This document shows, in pieces, positions 7,345 to 16,232 of a stretch of DNA of 39,991 bases. The notes under the pieces are model-generated. The model saw only the letters and a list, made by a program, of their open reading frames with translations. It made no database searches and had not been told where the DNA came from. The DNA is from an uncultured Desulfobacterium sp. (GTDB lineage: Bacteria; Desulfobacterota; Desulfobacteria; Desulfobacterales; Desulfobacteraceae). The translations under genes and the position numbers were made by a program. The stretch spans positions 1 to 39,991 of the forward strand of contig CAKZLA010000034.1 of assembly GCA_937124525.1 (NCBI GenBank), written 5' to 3'. Position 1 is the stretch's first letter. Each line of letters starts with the position of its first letter.

Positions 7345-10218
7345 CTATCCTCCAAGAATAAATTCCACATCTTTTTCATCCATCTGTTTGATGGATGCCG
7401 AGTCGCTGGAGATGAGAGAATCGAATAACTCCCGTTTGACCTCCTGGAGTTTCAAAATTTTCTCCTCAATACTGTCCCTGGCAATGAGACGGTAGCTGAA
7501 CACCCGGTTGGCCTGGCCCATGCGATGGGCCCGGTCAATGGCCTGGTTTTCAGCGGCAAGATTCCACCAGGGATCGAATATGAAAACATATTCTGCAGCG
7601 GTGAGGTTCAGGCCCAGTCCGCCGGTTTTCAAGGTCATCAACAGGGCCTTGCAGGAGTCGTCATTCTGAAACCGGTTAACCACACAGCTTCTGTCCCTGG
7701 TTGAGCCGGTCATGACCATATGATCAATGTCTGCCCCTTCTATATCCTGGGACACACACTCCAATGTATGCAGATAGTTGGCAAACACAAGCACCTTATG
7801 ATTTCCGGCAACGGCATCCAGCACATGCTCCATGAGAATTTCTCGTTTGGGTGAGATGATGGCGTTGTCGCTTTTAACCTCGGGAATGGAGGCGATCTGA
7901 CGCAGTTCGTTCAATGCCTGGAATATAAAGAACTGGGACTGTTTAAGCCCCTTGGTTTGGATCTGCTCCCGGATGGCCGCGCGGTACATCTCCCGGCGCT
8001 GGTGGTAGAGTTCCTTTTGCGGGTCGGTCATCTCTACGTAAAGGGTCTGCTCCATGCGCTCGGGCAGATCGGTTAAGACCTCCATTTTCAGGCGGCGCAA
8101 AATAAAGGGATATATTTTCCGTCGCAGCTCTTCTGTCACAGGTTTGCTGTTGTGCTTCTGGATGGGGGTGAGATAATTTTTGTTAAAATCGGCAAAAGAG
8201 CCAAACATGGAGGGGTTCAGGAATCGGAACAGGGCATAGAGTTCACTGATGTTATTTTCAATGGGGGTTCCGCTTAAAGCCAGACGATGGTCGGCGTTGA
8301 GCAGCACCGATGCCTTGGAAGTTTTGGACAGGATGTTTTTGATGTTCTGGGATTCATCCAGGACAATGAGGTGAAAGGCTTTTTCCTTAAGCACCTCGAT
8401 GTCATTTCGGATCATGGCATAGGTGGTAAGAATCAGCTGGTGTTTCAAGGCCTTGTCAAGATCTCTATCCGTCCCGTGGTATTGACAGAAGGAAAGTTTT
8501 GGTGCAAATTTTTCCAGCTCATTTTCCCAGTTAAAGAGCAGGGTTTTGGGCATGACGATGAGGGAGGGTTTTTTCTCTTTTGGGTAAATGGATGCCAGAA
8601 GGGCAATGGTCTGGATGGTTTTTCCAAGCCCCATGTCATCGGCAAGGCAACCGCCAAGTCCATGTTTCCTGAGATAGGACAACCATTTAAATCCCTGTTT
8701 CTGGTAGCTTCTGAGGGTGGCATTGATCTTTGGCAGTCTGGGTTTGCTGCTACTTATCTCATTGAATCCCAGAAAAATTTCCCTTGATTTTTGAAGCCCT
8801 TTATTGGCCACTTTTTCATCAATGAGTTCCTCTACAATGGGCAGGTCGAAAAAAGAGATTTGCACCCCGGCTTTCTTCTTTTTAAAAATTCGGGAGAGCT
8901 TGGCCATATACTCCGGGTTGATGATGGCGCTGGTGCCGTCGCTGAGTTTTATGTATGAATTTTTTTTAAACTGTTGCAAGACCTCATTTAAGGAGAAGGT
9001 CTCCCCGCCAAGATCCAGGGTGGCATCCCCCTCAAGGAAATCAATGCCGTGGGAGAGCTTTACGTTCAGGCTGGGCTGTACATGCTTGATTTTGTATGCC
9101 TTGAGTTTTTCCGCCCCCATGACAATATAGCGACTTAACAGCCCGGAGATTTCACAGGTGATGAACCGTGAGGCCAGTGCCGATTCAATGATGAGGAAAT
9201 TGTCCTGCACATAGAAGTCTTTATCCTTGTCCAGGGTTTTTGCATGTTTTTTCAGTGCGGCGTGGATCTCTTTAAAACAGGCGGCAATATCCCCATGGCT
9301 CAGTTTGCTGACAATGATTTTTTTTTCCATGTCATTGACCGTTGCCAGTTGGTCCATGTCAAATCGGTCAAAAAAACTCGGAGCGTAGCCGGGGTAGGTG
9401 GCCGCCACTTTTAAATGCAGGGTGTTGTCCGGGGTGACGCTTTCAAAAATCACTGCTGGCTGGGTGCTCCCAGGTTCGCCTTTGACCACTTTATACCCGT
9501 CATAGACGATGTCAATGTGGGTCAGGCTGGAAAAGAGCATGGTCAGGTAGTGTGCAAGTAGGTTACTGTCAAATGTGGTTTCAAAGAGGTTTATTTTGTC
9601 GAAGTGTTGCCCCAGGGGATTGACCCGGTGGATGGTGTGGTCGGAGAGCATATGATATTGGGTGACCGGGATGGCGGGCTCAATTTTATTCTGGTCATGC
9701 CACAGCTCAATTTTGCTTGCCAGCACCAGCTTATCTTCTTTGCTTTTATTTCCATCCCCCGTGTTCTTTTTTTTATTTGCAGGCAATCCCTCTTTTTTTT
9801 TAACCGGCTGGATAACGGCTTTCACCTGGCCCGTTCCCTGTGCAGGAGAGAGGGTTTCCCCCTTTGCATTCTGAAGCAGATCTGTTTCCAGCAGCATGGA
9901 AATGAGGTGATCATTTCCATTGATATGAAATTTTTCTGTTGTTTCGGTGGCACCCCATTCAATGCGGAATGCGTTCTGCTCCCTGATCCGGGAAATCTCT
10001 TTTAATATATTCCGCTCTGGACCGGAATAGAATTCATAGGCCGGGTTCACTTCCTTTCCATTGCTGTTGACGGTGGTCAGGAAGAATCCCTTATCATCCA
10101 TATCCAGTCTAAAGAACACCCCAGCGGGCGTATCCACATGTCTGAGTATGGGGCTGGTTTTTTCCAGGGCACTAAAAAGTGCTTCAAATTCCGGGTTTAA
10201 TGGATCAAGTTCATTCAT
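7345..10218 (-). CDS. SNF2-family DEAD/DEAH-like DNA translocase/helicase
   Basis: This 957-residue protein has an N-terminal region of about 500 residues that I do not recognise, including a Lys-rich linker near residue 150. A complete SNF2 motor follows. Motif I is DDMGLGKT (about 522-529), motif II is VLDESQN (DESQ rather than DEAH, about 620), and motif III is LALSGTPIENN. The C-terminal lobe has LKTGGLGLNLTAAEYVFIFD and the motif VI arginine in QAIDRAHRMGQ. SNF2 proteins use ATP to translocate on duplex DNA and remodel protein-DNA complexes. In bacteria they occur in RapA-like, DISARM-type defence and many uncharacterised contexts. None of the other DISARM components is visible, so only a generic assignment is justified. 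The downstream partner gene is the most informative context. Confidence 0.93.
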   Translation of the reverse strand: MNELDPLNPEFEALFSALEKTSPILRHVDTPAGVFFRLDMDDKGFFLTTVNSNGKEVNPAYEFYSGPERNILKEISRIREQNAFRIEWGATETTEKFHINGNDHLISMLLETDLLQNAKGETLSPAQGTGQVKAVIQPVKKKEGLPANKKKNTGDGNKSKEDKLVLASKIELWHDQNKIEPAIPVTQYHMLSDHTIHRVNPLGQHFDKINLFETTFDSNLLAHYLTMLFSSLTHIDIVYDGYKVVKGEPGSTQPAVIFESVTPDNTLHLKVAATYPGYAPSFFDRFDMDQLATVNDMEKKIIVSKLSHGDIAACFKEIHAALKKHAKTLDKDKDFYVQDNFLIIESALASRFITCEISGLLSRYIVMGAEKLKAYKIKHVQPSLNVKLSHGIDFLEGDATLDLGGETFSLNEVLQQFKKNSYIKLSDGTSAIINPEYMAKLSRIFKKKKAGVQISFFDLPIVEELIDEKVANKGLQKSREIFLGFNEISSSKPRLPKINATLRSYQKQGFKWLSYLRKHGLGGCLADDMGLGKTIQTIALLASIYPKEKKPSLIVMPKTLLFNWENELEKFAPKLSFCQYHGTDRDLDKALKHQLILTTYAMIRNDIEVLKEKAFHLIVLDESQNIKNILSKTSKASVLLNADHRLALSGTPIENNISELYALFRFLNPSMFGSFADFNKNYLTPIQKHNSKPVTEELRRKIYPFILRRLKMEVLTDLPERMEQTLYVEMTDPQKELYHQRREMYRAAIREQIQTKGLKQSQFFIFQALNELRQIASIPEVKSDNAIISPKREILMEHVLDAVAGNHKVLVFANYLHTLECVSQDIEGADIDHMVMTGSTRDRSCVVNRFQNDDSCKALLMTLKTGGLGLNLTAAEYVFIFDPWWNLAAENQAIDRAHRMGQANRVFSYRLIARDSIEEKILKLQEVKRELFDSLISSDSASIKQMDEKDVEFILGG

Positions 10219-10654
10219 AAAAAATCGGCAAGGCCCCCTGGTCTTTAGCCCAGGAAGGGCATTGCCGCCTCCATTTTGTTATTGTAATTATAGCCATCTA
10301 AACAATGTACTAACTTACAATATTTCCAACAAACACCTTGCACAGCGGCTTCCTTTATTTTGACATTAAATGAGCAGCTACGTCTCTCAGACACTCGGCC
10401 AATGTAAGTTCTTTTCCTGCCAAACCCAAAAACATTATATTATTAAGAAGAGACGTCTCTTTGTCAATAATTAAATAGTGTTGAAATTTGAAGATTTTAA
10501 GTGCCAATGAAAATGAGACCGTGAAAAAAATGATGTACCACACAGACAATGCAGAAGTTTTAAATCATAAACGGTGGTACTGGATGGTCAGCATTATAGC
10601 CTGAGTGTTTTGTCCTGGGACAGGCTGATCATGTTTAGCTTGTGTCAAATACAG
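10219..10654. other. Intergenic region between SNF2 operon and ech operon
   Basis: The SNF2 gene's promoter should lie at the left, because it is transcribed leftward. A weak hairpin (AGCCTG/CAGGCT, about 10600-10625) lies beyond the echF stop and could attenuate ech transcription. A 64-codon minus-strand frame (10355-10549, TTG start, ending GKELTLAECLRDVAAHLMSK) looks slightly protein-like but has no recognisable family or ribosome-binding site. Confidence 0.3.
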
Positions 10655-11014
10655 CTACCCCTCTGATGATTCAGGTTTTTTGGGTTCACCTTTAAGGCAA
10701 ATGGTCTGGCGCTGGTAAACCGGTTGTCGATAAGCCGTAGCCTGGTGGAGGCATTTGGCGGGGCATGCATCCACACAGATGCCGCAATAGATACAGGCAA
10801 AGGGGTCACAGCTCCAGGTAGCAGCTTTTTTGTCCACACTGATGCACCGGGACGGGCACTTGATCTCGCAGATACGGCAGAAGGTGCAGTTCTCTATTTC
10901 ATTGATCAGCTCACCTCTCATGTTTTCAAAGGGCTCCCGGATCTCCACCGGGTAAAGCCGGGTGGGCTTTTTGGAAAAGAGGTTCCTTAGTACATTGGGG
11001 GTCATTTTAAACAT
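10655..11014 (-). CDS. echF: Ech hydrogenase subunit F, two-[4Fe-4S] ferredoxin-like (NuoI-type)
   Basis: A 119-residue polyferredoxin with two CxxCxxCxxxCP motifs: CTFCRICEIKCP and CIYCGICVDACP. It matches the NuoI/EchF class that carries electrons between soluble ferredoxin and the small hydrogenase subunit. It is the last gene of a six-gene run in the canonical echABCDEF order, 14 bp after echE. Start ATG 11014 has AAAGGAG nine bases upstream; an in-frame ATG at 11005 is the alternative. The C-terminal tail (KKPESSEG) is polar and ordinary for the family. Confidence 0.93.
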   Translation of the reverse strand: MFKMTPNVLRNLFSKKPTRLYPVEIREPFENMRGELINEIENCTFCRICEIKCPSRCISVDKKAATWSCDPFACIYCGICVDACPAKCLHQATAYRQPVYQRQTICLKGEPKKPESSEG

Positions 11015-11028
11015 GAAAGTTCACTCCT

Positions 11029-12105
11029 TTACCTTTCCATGCAGCTGATGCATGGATCAATGGACAAAACGATGACAGGAACATCCGACAACCAGTGACC
11101 GGGAAGCAGGGTCACAAGGGCCGGCACATTGGCAAAGGTCGGTGTGCGAATCCGCAGTCGATGAAGATTTTTACTGCCATCGGCTTTAATATAATAAAAG
11201 AGTTCACCCCTGGGCTGCTCAACTCTTGTTACCAATTCTCCTTTGGGACGTCCCTTGACCTTCGCTTGAATATCCCCTTTGGGAATTTTGCCGATGGCCT
11301 GGCCGATGAGGTCAATGCTTTGGAAGACCTCACGAAATCGAACCTTGCTGCGGGCATAGCAGTCACCTTCCGTTTCCACAATTGGTTCAAAATCAAGTTC
11401 ATTGAAAGCTGCATATCCCAGCATGCGCATGTCCTGGGCCACCCCGCTGGCACGCAGGGTCGGGCCTGCCAGACCCAGTTCATGGGCCTTATCCCTGCTC
11501 ACAACGCCCTTTTCTCTGGTTCGTTTTTTCACCGTATAATCATTGAGCAGGGTGGATTCCAAGAAATTCATCTCCATTTTTACGTCTGCCAGCTGGAGCA
11601 TAATCCATTGCAGCTGGTCTGGAGCAATATCCCTTCGAACACCGCCCACAGCGTTGACGGACAGGATAATCCGATTGCCGGTGGTGGCCTCATGGATATC
11701 CAGAACCTTTTCCCTGATTTTCCAGAACTGCATGAACAGACTCTCAAAACCAAAACCGTCGGCAAAAAGGCCCAACCATAAAAGATGGCTGTGCATGCGG
11801 CTTAGTTCGGACCATATGACCCGCAGATACCTGGCCCGGGGGGGCACCTCAACGGCCATCATCTCCTCAAGACCCTGGCAGTAGCACATGGCATGAATCA
11901 TGGAGCAGATGCCGCAGACACGCTCAACCACCTGGATCATTTGATGAAAATCACGCCGGTCAATAAGGGATTCCAACCCCCTGTGGATAAATCCAAATGC
12001 AGGAACCGCTTCTATTATTACTTCATCTTCCACGGTCAGCTTTAAATGAATGGGCTCGGGAAACGCCGGATGCTGGGGTCCAAAGGGGATAATCGTTTTT
12101 TTCAT
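11029..12105 (-). CDS. echE: Ech hydrogenase large subunit, NuoD-like, [NiFe] site
   Basis: This 358-residue protein carries both cysteine pairs that bind the NiFe centre: RVCGICSMIHAMCY near the N-terminus and DPCISC close to the C-terminus, so it is a true hydrogenase rather than a complex I NuoD. The protein ends DPCISCMER-stop, with no residues to be removed by a maturation endopeptidase; this has been reported for other Ech/CooH-type large subunits. The longer frame from 12192 is rejected because ATG 12105 has GGGAGG upstream and gives the family N-terminus (MKKTIIPFGPQHP). Its ATG overlaps the echD stop (TGATG), so the two are translationally coupled. It faces the cytoplasm in the membrane-bound complex that couples ferredoxin oxidation to H2 formation, or the reverse. 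Confidence 0.96.
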   Translation of the reverse strand: MKKTIIPFGPQHPAFPEPIHLKLTVEDEVIIEAVPAFGFIHRGLESLIDRRDFHQMIQVVERVCGICSMIHAMCYCQGLEEMMAVEVPPRARYLRVIWSELSRMHSHLLWLGLFADGFGFESLFMQFWKIREKVLDIHEATTGNRIILSVNAVGGVRRDIAPDQLQWIMLQLADVKMEMNFLESTLLNDYTVKKRTREKGVVSRDKAHELGLAGPTLRASGVAQDMRMLGYAAFNELDFEPIVETEGDCYARSKVRFREVFQSIDLIGQAIGKIPKGDIQAKVKGRPKGELVTRVEQPRGELFYYIKADGSKNLHRLRIRTPTFANVPALVTLLPGHWLSDVPVIVLSIDPCISCMER

Positions 12106-12527
12106 CACTGATCCTCCCGGGTGTGGCTGTTGGGTGATGCCGGCCGGGGCTTGCCCCTTTCTGTGGAAGACCCTTGGACAGTGTATTTGCAAAATGGCGT
12201 GGTATGGGGTGTCTTTTCAAGAAAAAGAGTGCCTTTGTAATCAATGGCCATGCCATCAAAGTGGATACCAAACAAATCCTGGACTTCGTTTTCCGCCAGA
12301 AATGCGGCAAAATATACGGAAGAGATGCTTGGCACAACAATATCCTTTGTCACCGTCAGGCGCAGGTGCCTCAGTTCGAGTTCCCGGTCAAAATGGTACA
12401 AAATATCAAAATGGGCTTCATCTACGGGTACACAAGAGATGGTTATAAACCGGTAACCGGCAATTTTAATGGCGGCAATTTCCTTCACCACATCGTGTAT
12501 ACTCACAGGCATCATTTCTTTAAGCAT
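12105..12527 (-). CDS. echD: Ech hydrogenase subunit D (NuoC-like)
   Basis: This 140-residue subunit has the NuoC-family signature in its second half (FLAENEVQDLFGIHFDG). It has no cofactor motif, as expected for a structural subunit of the hydrophilic arm. The last 30 or so residues (from CKYTVQG) are polar and probably disordered. Start ATG 12527 overlaps the end of echC by 8 bp, and the stop overlaps the echE start. Its order between echC and echE is diagnostic for the Ech operon. Confidence 0.92.
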   Translation of the reverse strand: MLKEMMPVSIHDVVKEIAAIKIAGYRFITISCVPVDEAHFDILYHFDRELELRHLRLTVTKDIVVPSISSVYFAAFLAENEVQDLFGIHFDGMAIDYKGTLFLEKTPHTTPFCKYTVQGSSTERGKPRPASPNSHTREDQ

Positions 12528-12969
12528 GATCTTTTCCCATTTTTTTTTGTGAAAATCTTTTTAGGGCCATGATTACCCCATCAATAATGGCCTCTGGCTT
12601 GGCCGGGCATCCGGGCACATAAACATCCACCGGAAGCACCTTGTCAATCCCCCCCAGAACATTGTATGCGTCCCGGAAAATTCCCCCCGACAATGCACAG
12701 GAACCAATGGCCACGACAACCTTGGGGTGGGGAATCTGTTCATAAAGATTCAATAGTACTTTTTTATTTCGAGGATTCACCGTACCGGTCACAAGAAAAA
12801 TATCAGCGTGCATGGGGTTACCCACATTGATGATGCCAAAGCGCTCAATGTCATAAAGGGGTGTCAGGCAGGCCAGCACTTCAATATCGCAGCCGTTGCA
12901 ACTGCCGCAATCAAAGTGCAGCAGCCAGGGTGACTTGATTTGTGCTTTTTGAATACTGTCTTTAAACAT
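12520..12969 (-). CDS. echC: Ech hydrogenase small subunit (NuoB-like, proximal [4Fe-4S])
   Basis: A 149-residue protein with the NuoB/EchC cluster ligands CGSCNGCD, GSCALSGG and VPGCPAKPE, which bind the proximal [4Fe-4S] cluster N2 equivalent next to the NiFe centre. ATG 12969 with AAGGGG eight bases upstream is preferred over GTG 12978, which lies too close to that site. The gene follows echB after about 12 bp and overlaps echD. It lacks the extra medial and distal cluster domains of uptake hydrogenases, as expected for group 4. Confidence 0.94.
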   Translation of the reverse strand: MFKDSIQKAQIKSPWLLHFDCGSCNGCDIEVLACLTPLYDIERFGIINVGNPMHADIFLVTGTVNPRNKKVLLNLYEQIPHPKVVVAIGSCALSGGIFRDAYNVLGGIDKVLPVDVYVPGCPAKPEAIIDGVIMALKRFSQKKMGKDHA

Positions 12970-12981
12970 TTTGTTCACCCC

Positions 12982-13833
12982 TTAGCTGGCATAGAGCCAG
13001 ACCAGATTTACCATGGATAATACCAGCCCCATGGGCCACACATACCCAAGCATCCAGCGCCAGCTCATACGCGCTGAAACCACATCTATAAGGATCATCA
13101 CCAGGTACGCTATGACAACTATCACAACCATTCCCGTCCAACTGGTTGCCCAGAAAAGTGAGCAAAAGCCCAGCATGAGCACAACCTCGTACCAATGAGC
13201 AACCTCAATAAGGGCTAAAAAGGGTCCGGAAAAATCAGTTAACAGCCCTTTAACCAGCTCTTGATGGGCATGGTGGGAGGTGGAGAGATCAAAGGGCGAT
13301 TTGCGAAGTTTGATGAGCAGAGAGAAACCGAGAACAACGAATAAAAATGGCAGTTTCAACAGCAGCGGGGCATCCCAGTTATAAATTGTTTGAAGCTTAA
13401 AGCTGCCTGTTTCAAGATAAATACCCACAGTAATAAGCACCAGCATGGGCTCATAGGCAAGAATCTGCAGCAACTCCCGGTTTGCCCCGACCTGGCTGAA
13501 GGGTGAGGTGGATGAAAAGGAACCGATGGCCAGGAAAAGCGCACCCACTGCCTGGACAAACAGAATCAATAAAAGATCCGACTGCAGGAAGAAAAGGACC
13601 AGGCTGATGGAACTGGCAGCAAGGTAGCAATAGGCACAAAATGCCTGCCAAACGTTAACCACCATTTTTTCCTTTCCGAAAAGTTTCAGCACATCAAAAT
13701 AGGGCTGGCACACCGGCGGCCCCATGCGCGCCTGGAGGCGGGCTGTCAATATACGATCCAGCCCACTGATAACGCCACCCAGCAAAGGCCCTGCAGCCAG
13801 ACCCAGAATAACCATAACAAGACCGCTGATCAT
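12982..13833 (-). CDS. echB: Ech hydrogenase membrane subunit B (NuoH-like)
   Basis: This 283-residue integral membrane protein has about eight hydrophobic segments. The NuoH/HyfC-type signature is present: GLDRILTARLQARMGPPVCQPYFDVLKLFGKE near the N-terminus, with ARMGPP the quinone/cluster-facing loop, and later RKSPFDLSTSHHAHQELVKG. It anchors the hydrophilic arm and forms part of the ion path. Start ATG 13833 has GGAGG upstream and overlaps the echA stop by 4 bp (ATGA). Confidence 0.94.
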   Translation of the reverse strand: MISGLVMVILGLAAGPLLGGVISGLDRILTARLQARMGPPVCQPYFDVLKLFGKEKMVVNVWQAFCAYCYLAASSISLVLFFLQSDLLLILFVQAVGALFLAIGSFSSTSPFSQVGANRELLQILAYEPMLVLITVGIYLETGSFKLQTIYNWDAPLLLKLPFLFVVLGFSLLIKLRKSPFDLSTSHHAHQELVKGLLTDFSGPFLALIEVAHWYEVVLMLGFCSLFWATSWTGMVVIVVIAYLVMILIDVVSARMSWRWMLGYVWPMGLVLSMVNLVWLYAS

Positions 13834-15743
13834 AACGCACCTCCGATAACAAGGGCCAGCAGCACACCGGCAGCCAGGTTAATCCAGGGTGTCAGTTTTT
13901 CTTCACCAAATATGGAAGAGAGATAATAGTTTCTCGCCTGTGAACGGGTGGGTTTATTCATGGGTCCCACGAACACCCCGGGTTCCTCGGTCTGGAGCCC
14001 GCTGAGATAGGGAGAAACCCTTCGTGCGCCGACGGCCTTTTTAACCGCCCAGATGCCGGCAATAAATCCCAAAATCGCCACCAGACCGAGGGGAACAACG
14101 GGAAAACTGCCTACGATATTTTCCAGGATTCCGTTGTGACTGGTATAATCCAGACGATAAAACGCCTTTTCAGCAGGTGCGACGACCCAGTTGTAAAGCC
14201 AGGGGGCTCCCATGCTCAGGATGGCCGCTCCCAGGCTCAATAATCCCAAGGCTGTCCAGGTAAGCAGATGCTGCTTCTCGGCTTTAAATTTTCCGGCAAA
14301 GGAGGCACTCATCAGGATTCCTCCCCACCTTGCCCAGTACATGACGGTAATTGCACTGCCAAGGGCAATTAATATAATGATGTAAAAATCTCTGGATGCC
14401 GCTTCCATGGCCATCCATTTTCCGATGATCACCCCAAAGGGAGGCATGATCATCATGATAACGCCCATGACGGTGATCAGCGCTGTCACAGGCATAACAG
14501 AATACAAACCACGCATCTCCTCAATGTCACGGCTGGCGATGCCCTGCTCAATGGTTCCAACACATAGAAATAACAGGGCTTTGGTGACTGCATGGTAAAT
14601 CAGCAGCAAAATACCGGCTGTGATGGCCTGGGGATAGTTCAGCCCGGTACAGGCAAAAATCAGCCCCAGATTACTGATGGTGGAATAGGCCAGCACTTTT
14701 TTACCATTGCTTTGCCCCACAGCCAAAGCTGCGGCTGCCAGAAAGCTGAAAGCCCCGAAAAAAGCCACGCAGTGACTTAAAAAAGTTCCGCTGAATGCCG
14801 GGGCCAACCGTATGACAAGGTATACACCCACGTTAACCATGGTGCTGGAGTGTAAAAGGGCTGACACCGGAGTCGGCGCAACCATGGCACCCAACAGCCA
14901 GCTCTGGAATGGAAACTGGGCGGATTTCGTAAAGGCAGCCAGGCAAAACAGAGACAAGGAGAAAAGAAAAATATGGTTAAGGGGATCGGCGTTGAGTATA
15001 ATTCTGTGCAGATCAAGATCACCGGTTTGACTGACCATTACGGCCAGAGCCAGGATAAAAAGAGCCCCGCCCAGGCTGTTTATCCACAATGCCCGCACCC
15101 CGTTTGCAACAGCCGTCTCAGTGCCGTCGTGGGCAATGAGCAGAAAGGAACAAAGTGTGGTGACCTCAAAAAAGAAATAAAAGAATATCAGGTCATTGGA
15201 GAGTACCAGCCCGTTCATGCCACCAATAAAAAAGAGCATGATGGCAAAAAAACGATGCTGAATGGATTTTTCAAGTTTAAGATGCGTTTCGTGATTATCC
15301 ATGTAGGGAATGGCCTGAAAGCAGATAATCGCCCCGACAATGGATACAATGAGCACCATGGTCATGCTGAGTTGATCGCAATAAATGGTTCCGGCCGGGG
15401 AAAGCCCTTTGAGGTAAAAAAATTCCAGATAGACCAGGAACAGAATCTGGAACAGCGAGAGGAGCTTAATGAGCATGCTGTGATGTTTAAATCCGAAATA
15501 GAGCATCACAAACAGCAGTAAAATATCAGCGATAAAAACAATGTATTTAATGGAAAAAACTGCCACACTGCCGCTTTCAAGGGTAAAGGGGACAAAGTAA
15601 ATCATCACCAAGGCGCATATACAAAGAAGCGCACCTGTTGCCAGCACAACCAGTGAACGAACCCTGGCTGGCCGAATCAGGTAGCAGCACACGGCCGACA
15701 CAAAGGGAAAGAGGATAAGGATGGTTGCAAGAGTTGTCGTCAT
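13830..15743 (-). CDS. echA: Ech hydrogenase membrane subunit A (NuoL/MrpA-like antiporter subunit)
   Basis: This 637-residue polytopic protein belongs to the proton-conducting antiporter family of complex I, as seen in SNDLIFFYFFFEVTTLCSF (conserved Glu in the fifth helix), KSAQFPFQSWLLGAM (conserved Lys) and ALLHSSTMVNVGVYLVIR. The length suits EchA, which is longer than NuoM because of C-terminal helices. It is the first gene of the operon and is preceded by a 125-nt leader downstream of a consensus sigma-54 promoter. The ribosome-binding site before ATG 15743 is weak (ATTGGGAT). This subunit is the likely H+ or Na+ translocating channel; the ion is not decidable here. Confidence 0.95.
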   Translation of the reverse strand: MTTTLATILILFPFVSAVCCYLIRPARVRSLVVLATGALLCICALVMIYFVPFTLESGSVAVFSIKYIVFIADILLLFVMLYFGFKHHSMLIKLLSLFQILFLVYLEFFYLKGLSPAGTIYCDQLSMTMVLIVSIVGAIICFQAIPYMDNHETHLKLEKSIQHRFFAIMLFFIGGMNGLVLSNDLIFFYFFFEVTTLCSFLLIAHDGTETAVANGVRALWINSLGGALFILALAVMVSQTGDLDLHRIILNADPLNHIFLFSLSLFCLAAFTKSAQFPFQSWLLGAMVAPTPVSALLHSSTMVNVGVYLVIRLAPAFSGTFLSHCVAFFGAFSFLAAAALAVGQSNGKKVLAYSTISNLGLIFACTGLNYPQAITAGILLLIYHAVTKALLFLCVGTIEQGIASRDIEEMRGLYSVMPVTALITVMGVIMMIMPPFGVIIGKWMAMEAASRDFYIIILIALGSAITVMYWARWGGILMSASFAGKFKAEKQHLLTWTALGLLSLGAAILSMGAPWLYNWVVAPAEKAFYRLDYTSHNGILENIVGSFPVVPLGLVAILGFIAGIWAVKKAVGARRVSPYLSGLQTEEPGVFVGPMNKPTRSQARNYYLSSIFGEEKLTPWINLAAGVLLALVIGGAL

Positions 15744-15878
15744 TATTTTGAAATCCCAATGACGTAAACCTTATCATTTTTATGGGTTTGTCTTGAAGTC
15801 ATGTGGCGATCCTCCCTTATCTGGCATGTTATTTTTTAAAAGCATTGAAGAATTGTCTTCCAACATGCTTTTTAATAA

Positions 15879-15894
15879 AGCAACTGATGTGCCA
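15879..15894 (-). promoter_or_regulatory. Consensus sigma-54 (RpoN) -24/-12 promoter of echABCDEF
   Basis: On the minus strand the sequence TGGCACATCAGTTGCT matches the RpoN consensus TGGCAC-N5-TTGCW exactly. It points at echA, and the predicted start near 15868 leaves a leader of about 125 nt. No activator gene lies in the window. TTGGACAGGTGCCTTTCCAA further upstream on that strand is imperfectly palindromic and could be an activator site; this is a guess. Confidence 0.8.
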
Positions 15895-16093
15895 TGACAG
15901 AGTAAGGGAGTGTAAAATGCATAACCATATATGACAACATAAGAATAAAATTGATTTCGCAAAACCATTAGCGCTGAAATTGGAAAGGCACCTGTCCAAC
16001 TATTTTACAAGTTGCAAAATTTCAACCTGTGCGGGTAGCAATTATCCGCAGTGTTTGGCAATGCAAATAAATCAAATTTAGCCTTCAATTTCT
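15895..16093. other. Upstream region of ech promoter
   Basis: AT-rich DNA without a plausible gene. It is where a sigma-54 activator and IHF would bind. An IHF or enhancer site cannot be fixed by eye. Confidence 0.25.
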
Positions 16094-16196
16094 GGCATCC
16101 TTCAAAAGTACTTTACATTTTTTTAGAGCATTCCTCATTTGCAGGGGTTTTCCCCAAAAGACTGTAAAGTACTTTTGGGGCCATACAAAGGAAGCC
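16094..16196. repeat. MITE-like element family 1, copy 1
   Basis: A 103-bp element bounded by AAAAGTACTTTACA (16104-16117) and its complement TGTAAAGTACTTTT, with outer GGCATCCTTC and AAAGGAAGCC ends. A direct-orientation copy, clearly alike along its whole length, lies at 18560-18663. It has no coding capacity and is located just downstream of glpD. Confidence 0.75.
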
Positions 16197-16232
16197 CAAT
16201 TTCTGATAACCCTATTTCTCAGCAATTATATC

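Noticed and set aside
4506..10218. Assignment of the SNF2 pair as a DISARM system
   Set aside because: No DUF1998 (DrmB), DrmA helicase, PLD nuclease or methyltransferase is adjacent; the only methyltransferase is 28 kb away.
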